The position numbers and the translations under genes are program-made. The notes under the pieces are model-generated. The model saw nothing but the letters and a program-made list of their open reading frames with translations. It searched no databases and was not told where the DNA came from. Source: Inia geoffrensis (taxonomy: Eukaryota; Chordata; Mammalia; Artiodactyla; Iniidae). Taken from it: DNA of 64,000 nucleotides. Shown in pieces: positions 37,171 to 48,500 of the stretch. The DNA lies in contig CM070910.1 of NCBI GenBank assembly GCA_036417435.1, positions 67,674,784-67,738,783 of the forward strand. Direction: 5' to 3'. Each line of letters opens with the position of its first letter. Position 1 is the first letter of the stretch.

Positions 37171-40100
37171 CACTTAAAAAATCTTTTTTATATATTCAAA
37201 TTCTAATATGTGTGTGTGTAGATTTATCAAGGTAAATTCTAATACAGGCATACCTCACTTTATTGCAATTTGCTTTATTGCACTTAGTAGATATTGCAGT
37301 TTTTTTACAAATTGAAGGTTTGTGGCAACGCTATGTTGTCAGTTGATGGTTAGCATTTTTTACCAATGAAGCATTTTAAAATTAAGATATGTATATCTTT
37401 TTTAGACATGCTATTGCACACCTAATAGATTGTAGTACAGTGTAAACATAACTTTCATATGCATTGAGAAACAAAAAAATTTGTGTGACTGGCTTTATTG
37501 CCATATTGGCTTTATTGTGATACTTGCTTTATTGCCGTAGTCTGGAATCAAATCTGGAAAATCTCCAAGGTCTGCTTGTATATATGTAATATAAGTAATA
37601 TAAATGAAACCATCTCACAAGAATGTTCTGTAGTTTCCTTTCTTAACCTAACTATATCCTGGATATATTTTTAGGTCTGTACCACAGATCACTGTGAGTG
37701 ACGTGCTTTCTAATTGTCACATAGCATTTCATTGGAAGCTTGCACCACAGTTTATCTGCACATCCCCCTTCTGATTGATGGTTGGGCTTTTTTTCCCCTT
37801 TCCTTTTCTTGTTTCTATTATACACAATAACCATTTCAGTTTGACAGAGGAAATTATAGAATAACATGGGATTGAAAGAGGCTGAGAGAAACTGGCTCAC
37901 AAACTGACTTGTTTATGTGTCTATTGCTTGCTCTTTAGGAAGAAAGAGCCATTGGGATTATGGGTACTTTGGATTCAATGTTTTTTCCTTTTAAAAAATT
38001 ATACAAGTAACACATGAATATATACATTGGTAAACTGTGAAAACAGTGAGAAAACACTCAAGCTTGCTTTGATTATTATCCCATTACCATTCCCCTCCAC
38101 TTATTTTTTTGTATGCTTTCCTCATGGCTATATATGATGGTGGCTTAACAGTTCTTTTTTCTCACTGCCCTTCTGCCCAACTGCGAAGTCCTTAAAAGCA
38201 GTGCCTACAACTGTGGCTTCAAGTCAGGGGGCTAAATGTTCTAGAAGAGCACTTTTCTACAGCTATATGTCTGACCACCATTTGACTATTTTTGATCTAT
38301 AAAAATGGCAGTTTTGTATAAATCAACTTAACTTCCACCATACCTTCAAAAGGTTATGCCATCATCTACAGTATTATCCTTAATGAATTAGTTTCTCTGG
38401 AGGGTTGCTTTTGTTTTTAATGTCTTCTAGGGGATCCAGAACATAGTAGTGCCTAGCGCCCCCCTCTCCCTGCCCCAATACAACACTGGCCATATTTTGG
38501 GAATATGGTTTATATGAAATACATGTTTTTGACCAAAATTCTTTATTAGAGTGGGATGTTCGGTAGATGAGAGAAGAGAACTGAGTCATAAACTATCTGA
38601 GAAATTATTTTCATTCAAGTTTTCCCCCATATCTACCTAACCCCACCTGAATTTTAAAACCAGTACATGTCACCATGTTGTTCTCCTTCCTCAAAGTAAT
38701 TTATTTTCATGTTCATTTGTGGGTTTTAATGTTGAAAGCATCCAGAACAAGCAGCATTCTTGGTGACAGTTTTTTTCCCACTTTACACCCCTCTCTGAAA
38801 GAATACCATGGTTGTCATGGGTCTGTGGGTTATTTCTCTAACTCTTGTGTCTTTCAGCCTATTCCAGAACCAAAAGGAGGTCGACTTATCCAGGTGGAAG
38901 GCTACTGGATTTCGGTGGGAGACAAGGAACCTACAATAGATGAGACGTACATCCTCACGTCTTCCGTCAAGCTGAACCTGAGAGACATAGTCCGAGTGGT
39001 CTCTGCAGGGTGTGTGGACCTTTTCTAACACTGCTCTGATGTCTTACCAGCATAGGCATTGCTGAAAGTCTAGTCCTACTTGCTGAACTTTCAAAGGGCT
39101 CTATTGTTATTCATTGGCTGAGTGAATAATTATTTTCTAAGTCAATCCTGTCTCTTTTCTCCAGACACAAAACATTGTTTCTAGTTGTACCTTTGGTAGG
39201 AACAATATGGACACAGATTATTTTGGCCGTCATTAAGGTTGCTTTTTAGTATTCTGATGATGGATACTCATCACCCATTACTTGTTAAGTGAGTCAGTTA
39301 CTCCCGCTTACTGTTTCTCACTAGTGCAAGAGAGGCTGGAATTACTTTCCTCAGTAGTTTCTGAGGAACCTTTTTTTTTTTTTCTTTGCGGTATGCGGGC
39401 CTCTCACTGTTGCGGCCCCTCCCGTTGTAGAGCACAGGCTCCGGACACACAGGCTCAGCGGCCATGGCTCATGGGCCTAGCCGCTCCGCAGCATGTGGGA
39501 TCCTCCCGGACTGGGGCACGAACCCGTGTCCCCTGCATCAGCAGGCAGACTCTCAGCCACTGTGCCACCAGGGAAGCCCCCGAGGAACCATTTTTACATA
39601 GAAACTTCTCAGGGCTTAAGAAATGTTCCATTAGTAGTGCATAGGTATATAAAAATGTTCTCTTATGATGTTAAATGTTATAGCTGTTCTTTTTTAAATA
39701 CTACATGATTCAATTCTGATTTCTGTCTTTTTTTTTCTCTTTTTAATTGCTTTATTGGCTGATCCTTTAAAGAACATATCCAGTGCTGATTCAGGGAGAG
39801 ACATCAGTGGGTAAAACAAGCCTGATACGGTGGCTGGCTGCAGCTACTGGTAACCACTGTGTGCGTATTAACAACCACGAGCACACAGATATTCAGGAGT
39901 ACGTTGGTTGTTACACATCCGACTCGTCAGGGAAGCTCATGTTTAAAGAAGGTAAGGTTATAATTCTATTCCTTAGGTCTCCTCAAGCAATCTTCATCCT
40001 TTCCAGTTGAGGCACATGGATGGACGCCATAATAGCTGTTTTGTCTTTCTCCCTGAGCTATGTGATGGTTAAGGGGTGATGGTTAGGGCCCCAGCTTCCT

Positions 40101-42548
40101 TTGAGCCAGACTAATCTTGTTGGCTGTACACAGGACTGGGGCCTAGGGTTTTTTTTCTTTTTAAAAAAATTAATTAATTAATTTTTGGCTGTGTTGAGTC
40201 TTTGTCGCTGCACGTGGGCTTTCTCTAGTTGCGAAGGCTACTCTTCATTGTGGTGTGTGGGCTTCTTATTTTGCGGTGGCTTCTCTTGTTGTGGAGCACA
40301 GGCTCTAGGTGCATGGGCTTCAGTAGTTGTGGCGCGTGGGCTTAGTTGCTCCGTGGCATGTGGGATCTTCCCAGACCAGGGATGGAACCTGTGTCCCCTG
40401 CCTTGGCAGGTGGATTCTTAACCTTTGCACCACCAGGGAAGTCCTGGGGTCTAGTTTTGAAGAGTGCAGTTGAACTACTTCATTTCCTAGAGAATCAGAA
40501 GAGGGGTAAGCATTGAACAGAGGGAAGCTGAGAATAGATGAGAATGTGGTGACTTAAGTGAAAGTAGACTTCAGGGGAAAAAGTAAGTTGTAAATGTAAT
40601 ATTCATCAGCTTTGGCTCCCCCTCTGTGCAAAATAAAAAGGAGTGGGCTTCCCTGGTGGCGCAGTGGTTGAGAGTCCACCTGCCGATACAGGGGACACGG
40701 GTTCGTGCCCTGGTCCGGGAAGACCCCACATGCCGTGGAGAGGCTGGGCCTGTGAGCCATGGCCGCTGAGCCTGCGCATCCAGAGTCTGTGCTCTGTAAC
40801 GAGAGAGGCCACAACAGTGAGAGGCCCGCGTACCGCAAAAAAATAATAATAATAAAAAATTAAAAGGGGTATTTTTAATTGAAAATTATGCTTCCTTGAT
40901 ACTCAGAACCACAAATTATTTGGGGACATGACTAGCCGCAGAGAATAATTTGCTTTGAAATTTAATGATAGTCTAGGATTTGTTGATTTGTATATAACAT
41001 TAAAAAAAAACTTTGGACTAATTTATGCACTAATTTTCAGTATGTGTTTCCTCTAAGGTGTTCTTATTGATGCTATGAGAAAGGGCTATTGGATTATTTT
41101 AGATGAGTTAAATCTGGCCCCTACCGATGTGCTAGAGGCACTGAACAGACTGTTGGATGATAACCGTGAATTGCTCATAACAGAAACACAAGAAGTTGTT
41201 AAAGCACATCCTCGCTTCATGCTTTTTGCTACCCAGAATCCCCCAGGACTTTACGGAGGCAGAAAGGTGTGTAGCATTTGCCCCCTTACTCCTGTTTGTT
41301 ACCAAATCGAGTAGAAAAGTCGTCTTGGTAAGACTGAGATGTTTTTACCTCTTTTGAAGGAATTTTCTTTTTGTGGTGAATAGCAGAGCCTACATTTTGG
41401 AAATTAAATGAAAAGGTCATTTGTATCATGTTGTTTCTGTGCGTTTCCCAGATGCTTTCTAGAGCCTTCAGGAATCGATTTGTGGAATTGCACTTTGATG
41501 AACTGCCTAGTTCTGAGTTGGAAACAATCTTGCACAAGCGGTGTAGCTTGCCACCCTCCTACTGCAGCAAGTTGGTTAAAGTCATGCTGGAGCTTCAGGT
41601 ATTCCATCTCTCCATCACTTAGTTTCAAATGGACTGTGTTGATTAGATTTGGTGATCAGAATCTGAGGCTCCCTGGGGTAGAAACAGCCCATCCACCCAT
41701 TTATTATTTTTTTCAGAGTAAGGATCTTATCTTTAAAACTCATCCCATTAATATCCAGTTTTTGGTTTTGTGTTGTAAATTGGCAATTTAATACCATGTT
41801 AAAATTTTTCTGATAATTATATGTGATGACAGTTCCCTACTTGTGGATAATATGGAACATTTTACTTAGCTTGGAATTTGGCATCAACAAACTGCAGTTT
41901 TTGTTTTTTAAATGGGTGTAATCCTTGAATGGACATAACTGAAGAGATCCTTTACGCGTGGCTCTCCCCTTTCAATTCTACAAGCTACAGTTTGTTTTTT
42001 TTTTTTAAGAATATCCCCCCCCTTTTTTTCTAAAGATTTCCCAGAACTTACTCATCATTTATTTATTTGTTGCGGCAGATGGGCTCCTCAGTTGCAGTCG
42101 TGGGCTCCTTAGTTGCGGCTTGTGGACTCCTTAGTTGTGGCATGCAAAAACTCTTAGTTGTGGCATGCATCTGGGATCTAGTTCCCTGACCAGGGATTGA
42201 ACCCGGACCCCCTGCATTGGGAGTGTGGAGTCTTAACCACTGCACCACCAGGGAAGTCCCAAGAATATCCCATTTATTTTATGGGGTTAAAAGTGGTTTT
42301 TATCAGAATTATACACTTCCTAGAAAGTTTTTTTCAGAATTATATACTTCCTAGAAAGCTAATAATTGCCACTCTTACTACTGTGGTCCCACACTGTGGG
42401 ATTAATTTTCCTGCGTGTTTACCACTATTTGTATTATTATTCGTAATCATTTTCTATATGTTACATGAGATGGAATTCCATTATTTGTTATGTTCTTTAC
42501 TTACACATGGGTTTGAACATTTATCTTCAAATGATTGCAGTCCCTTTA

Positions 42549-42582
<34 letters not shown>

Positions 42583-45500
42583 GGTACACTGGCCTCTCCC
42601 GCCGCAGAGCACAGGCCCCAGACGCGCAGGCCCAGCGGCCACGGCTCACGGGCCCAGCCGCTCCGCAGCACGCGGGATCCTCCCGGACCGGGGCACGAAC
42701 CCGCATCCCCTGCATCGGCAGGCGGACTCTCAACCACTACGCCACCAGGAAAGCCCTGCAGTCCCTTTACATTTAAGAAAAATTAATCTTAGTGGAATGA
42801 ATCATTTTTATGGGAGCTTAAATTTGTCAGGAATCTTGTATAAGTTGTACTGTATGCTTGCCATTGCCCTTTTTCATTTGTTTTGGTCCTTTAATAGTCC
42901 TATCGCAGAGGTTCTTCAGTGTTTGCTGGAAAGCAAGGCTTCATCACCCTCCGTGATCTGTTCCGATGGGCTGAGCGATACAGATTGGCTGAGCAGACGG
43001 AGAAAGAGTATGACTGGTTGCAGCACTTAGCCAACGATGGTATGCTCTCAGCACATGCTCTCTAACTGTGGACTTAGGGCAGATTGCATGCTGTGTTATT
43101 ACAACAAATCTTGCCCAAATTGTGGTTAGTATATATATTTTACTGGGCATTGCAGGAACAGAGCCATTCTCCCTCAAGTCCCCAGTGATGTTGCAAGTGG
43201 TCCTATTTCTGCAGGCCTCTGTGCTGTTATGTTTTGGTTGCAAAGGTTTTCTCACTCTTAGCTTCAGGTGGCCACCTGTGGGAGTCAGGATATGGACATA
43301 ACGCCTTTAGGAGTTTAGGCAGGTGGTTGGTGGGGGTCTTTGAGCACCTTTTATCTGCATTGTGGTGACCATGGAGAGTTATGCTTGCGCCTTAGAGATG
43401 TACAGAAAACTGACGGGTTGGATAATACCAGAGTTCTGAGCGAAGGCAGTTACATCATCTGAGACTCAGGTTTGTTTACTTTGGTTTAATCAATGGGAAG
43501 AATTTGTATGTTCCTCTCTCTGCTAGCATAGAAAGCCTTTCTGAATGTTTTGATTTGAAAAGTCTTGATGAGTCGTTAACAGGGTGGTTACCAAGAGTGG
43601 GGAGGAAATAAAACTAACCCATGAGAGTTACATTTTCTCTTCGCTGGGAAAGAGTGCAGGGAGGAGCCCGTTTTTTAAACTTTCTTTATCGAGGTATAAC
43701 ATAAAATGTAACAGTAAAAGGGGTAAAGTGCTCTTTTATTTCGTGTGCAGCTTAATGTATTTTTACATATGTGGGTACCCAGGTAAATCACTACCCTGGG
43801 AAAGATTCAGGATATTTCCAGTACCTCGGAAGATTCCTTCATGGCTCTTGCCAGCCTTAACTCCTAGAGATAGATAATCGCTGCTCTGACGTCTGTCACC
43901 AGTGATGGATTCTGCCTGAGCTTGTGCTTCATCTAAATAGTATCATGCAGTATGTACTCTTGTGTCTGGCTTCTTTTCACTCAATCTAATGTGAGATTCA
44001 GCCATGCTGTTTTGTACATCAGGACTTCATTCCTTTTAAATTATTACTGTGTTGTAACCCATTGTATGGGAGATACCGTGATATGTTTGTCTGTTCTCTT
44101 GTTGATGGACTTTTGGGTCATTTCTGCTTTTCAGCTATTAGAAAGAAAAGCTGCTCTGAACATTGCTGAATGTCCTTTGGTGCACGTGAGCTCATTTGTA
44201 TTGGATTACCTAGAAGTCGTGTTGCCAAGGCAGAGGGCAGGCACATAGTTAGTTGTAGTAAGTTCTGGTTTTCCAAAGTAGTTCTTCAGGTTTCCTCTTC
44301 CCAGCAGCTAATGCTCCATAGTATCAGTGTCCCTTGGTATTGACACTTGACGGTTCCTTTTTTTTTTTTTCTTTCAAGGTTTTATGCTTCTGGCAGGCCG
44401 AGTCAGGAAGCAGGAGGAGGTTGATGTGATTCAAGAAGTCCTTGAAAAGCATTTCAAGAAAAAATTGTGTCCTCAATCCCTCTTCTCCAAAGAAAATCTC
44501 CTAAAATTGCTGAGTGAGTAGGCCATCACATCCAGAGGAGAAAAAATTGAGTTGTATTCATATTAGAACCTAAATATGTATTCTGCTTTTGATAGGTAAA
44601 TTGTCTACTCAGATATCCACATTGGAGTCTAAGTTCAGCCACGTCGTGTGGACCAAGGGCATGCGGAGACTGGCGATGCTGGTGGGAAGGGCGTTGGAAT
44701 TTGGTGAACCAGTGCTGCTGGTTGGAGACACTGGGTAAAGTGGGGAGACAGTAACTCGTTCTGAGGGTTCAGTTCAATTCAGTAGAGTTCATGTAGTGTG
44801 TGCCCTTCTGGATAAGAGACATGTTAGGGTGCTGTGTTTTGGGGAAGGGCCCCCTGAGCCAAGGGGCAGGCGCTCTGTGTTAGCCAGATGCCCTGTGTTG
44901 GCCAGCAGTGTCTGTGGCCAGAGCTCCCCTCTCTTGTTGACTGGGGTGTTCGTGGGTGTGTATTTGGAAGTCATGCTCCTTGTTAATCTGGTGTGTATCT
45001 CTTAACAGGTGTGGGAAAACTACTATCTGTCAAGTGTTTGCAGCCTTAGCAAAGCAGAAATTGTACTCAGTCAACTGCCACTTACACATGGAGACATCGG
45101 ACTTCTTGGGGGGGTTGCGACCCGCGAGACAGAAGCCAAATGACAAGGTTTGTCCTGAGCAAATGATAACATGTTCATTTAAAGAATTGTAGTCAGCTCT
45201 GCGAGAGTCAACTGTGGGATTTTATTCCTGGTGGGGCATACAGGTTTGACACATATCTTATCTTCAGATTTTCACTGGTCTGCAAGGGACCTCCACAAGC
45301 ATCCTGTTCTGCGAGATCTGTTCCTTGTTCTCCAGTCTTTGTTTTCTGCAGAGCAACTCCAGCAGACACCCACTAGCTACATGTGTATTGTCTTGTGGAG
45401 CCACCTGCCCTTTAATTTCGCTGTCTTCTTTTCCAAATTGTAGGAAGAAATTGACACATCAAGACTCTTTCAGTGGCATGATGGGCCTCTGGTTCTGGCC

Positions 45501-48500
45501 ATGAAGGAGGACGGCTTTTTCCTCTTGGATGAGATCTCCCTAGCCGACGACTCTGTCCTGGAAAGACTCAACAGGTACACGAGTGTAAGAGGTTTACCCT
45601 GTGTTTGATGCTTTTGCTGGTCTGGATTTTATAGATGTTAATTCTTGTGCACAGTAATGTTCTTCATAGGTACACTGTATTCAGTAAATGTTTGGAAAAT
45701 GATGATGAGCTATTGCTTTTTTTGGCTTTAGCACTCAGTGTCTTTAAGAGACCTAGTTTTTCTGTTTTGCTGTCAATAATCAGAAAGATGGGACTATGGG
45801 AGGATAGGGCTAAAACAAACAAGCCCAAGTTAAAATTCTTTTTTAAGGCCAATTATGTGGCCATTATCTTAATTTTTTTCCCAAAGAACTAGAATCAAAA
45901 TCCTGGATGTTACAGCTGTAAGGCCTCTCAAAACCCCAGACCAGGACACCGACCCTCCACACCAGACTTGGCTGACCACGTAGCCCCCTAGCCGCATACT
46001 GGTGTCGGATGTGAGAGCATGTGCTTGAGTAAGCAATCAGGCTTTGCTGGAGACATTCAAGCAAAGATGCTTTTCCAGAACAGAAAGGAAACTCATGCAC
46101 CAGAAAAGGTGACTAGTGAACGTACTGAAAGAATATGGCTGCACAAATACTGAAATCTGATCAGATAAAACAGTTTAAGAAATTTCTCAAAACCTACACA
46201 GTAAGCCTACGGTAAACCTGCTATTTGCAGTGTGAAAGACTTCAGGACAAGAGAAGTAAAGCCTGAAGTGACCACACCTCAGAACATTGCTTCCAGAAAT
46301 GTTTAAAAATGACACGGAGAATATCAATGAGATTTCAGGAGTATCCTGTTCAACAGAATGAAGCCCTGATAGCCAGTGCAGGATGCCTTGGCCAACCACA
46401 CAGAGAAGTCCTGATGGACGGATCCCTGATGAGATACCGGAAATGAGGGCTCACCTGACAGAAACCGCCCGAAAGCAGTAGCCACCGTGTGAACCAGCCA
46501 TCTGTTGTGACTGGCAAATAAGTACCACTGGAGAAGCAAAATTGCTATTTACCAGAGCAATCAAAATAAGTCTTGTGCAGTGAAAATAGTAAGATGCAGC
46601 ATTTGTTGAGATCTTAAGACTCAGCAGCTTGGCCACTTGATTAGAAAAATAAACCATTGTTTCTTCAAAATAGGTGTTCAGTCATGAGATAGAAAAAAAA
46701 TTATATTACTAAAAGTAAAATAAATGGAAAGAAATAACCCAGGGGGGAAAAAAACGAAACAGGGACTTCCCTGGCAGTCCAGTGGTTAGGACTCCACGCT
46801 TTCACTGCCGAGGGCCCTGGTTCATTTCGTGGTCAGGGAACTAAGATCCCGCAAGCTGCCCTGTCAAAAAGAAAAAGAAAAAGAAAAAAAAAAAAAGCCC
46901 AAAACAGAAAACCTCAGATCAGTGTGAATCTTGATGAATACCTGTGTTTCTCTCTTTATCGAGGTATAATTTACATATCATGAAGTGTACCTGTTTTAAA
47001 TGTATAATTCAATAAATTTTTTTTTTCTTTCTTTTTTTTGGTGGGGGTTGTTTCTTTGTGTGTGGGGGGGGGCTAGAGAGTTGGGCGGTGGCCATGCCGC
47101 ACGGCTTGTGGGATCTTAGTTCCCCGACCAGGGATCGAACCCCGGGCCCCAGCAGTGCGAGTGCCAAGAGTCCTAACCACTGGACCGCTAGGATGTCCTC
47201 TAATTCGATGAGTTTTAGTAAATTTACTGAGTTTTGCAGCCACCACAATTCAGTTTACATTTTTAACATCCCAGTAGCATCCCTCCTGTGCATTTACAGT
47301 TTATCTTTGATGCCACCTCCTGCTCCAGGCAACTCCTCATCCACTTCGTGTCTGTATAGATTTGTCTTTTCAGGACATTTCATATAAATGGTCTCTTCTT
47401 TAACTTTGCGTCAATGTTTTGAGGTCCCTCCATGGTATAGCCTATATCATTAGTGTGTTCCTTTTTGTTCCTCATAGTATTTCATTGTGTAGATAATACC
47501 ATATTTTTTTATCTATTCACCTCTTCTTGGTATTTGGGTTGTTTCTATATCTGTGAATAATGCTGCCATGAACATTTGCATGCTAGGCTCCCATTTTTTA
47601 TTTAATTTATTTAAAAATATTTATTTATTTGGTGGTGCCAGGTCTTAGTTGTGGCTCACCGGCTCCTTAGTTGCAGCACGTGGGCTCCTTAGTTGTAGCA
47701 TGCGAACTCTTAGCTGCAGCATGCATGTGGGATCTAGTTCCTTGACCAGGGATGGAAACCAGGCCCCCTGCATTGGGAGTGTGGAGTCTTATCCACTGTG
47801 CTGCTAGGGAAGTTAGGCTCCCATTTTTTAAAACAAGTGTCTTGACATAAGTGGGAAAAGGAATTCTTTTTCTTTTGATCAGAACTGTTGTTCCACTGCG
47901 TAAGAATAGGGATAACTATTCACTTTGAAGTTTGTGGCAGGAAACCATGAACTAAAGTGAAAGCCTCAGCAAAGGAGATGACTTTTTTTTTCCTTTTTGA
48001 GAACAGTGAAGACCACAAAATAGAATACAGAAGGCTTTTCTAATCTCACATTCTTCAATTTTTCTTCTAGTGTCCTCGAAATGGAAAAGTCTCTGTTATT
48101 AGCTGAGAAAGGCAACCTAGAGGACAAGGATAATGAGGTAGAGCTGTTGACTGCTGGGAAGAAGTTCCGTATCTTGGCAACCATGAACCCCGGGGGTGAC
48201 TTTGGGAAAAAAGAGGTAAAACTGTGTTCTTGAAGCATAATTTTTTTCTGTCTTTTGACTTCAGCTCACTGTACCCATAAATACAGTATGTAAAAATGGG
48301 TCTGGAATTTTATGTGGTAAAAACTGAGTAAAAGATAAAAATCCAGAGAGAGCCATTATAAGGTTGAAAAATAATTCTGATAGATAAAATATTTCCTTAT
48401 TTGATGTCTCACTTTTGTATGTGCCTGAAGTTTCATTATTTCAATCACTTTGCCTGGCTTTTTACATACGTTAAGGTCACAAAGTCTCATGAGAGCTCTG

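Larger units (their letters stand above)
46945..47860. repeat. Old L1M-type sequence split by two SINEs
   Basis: L1M blocks ('ctttatcgaggtataatttacatatcatg', 'atttcattgtgtagataatacc', 'tgaataatgctgccatgaacattt') form one element interrupted at 47019-47199 and 47601-47813. Confidence 0.7.

Noticed and set aside
41452..41622. Met at the start of exon 24 as a translation start
   Set aside because: It directly follows a good acceptor and continues the AAA3 frame from exon 23.
42197..43030. Long open frame of 277 codons on the + strand
   Set aside because: It runs through a SINE, intron and exon 25 in a frame other than the MDN1 frame. SINE-derived sequence keeps it open.
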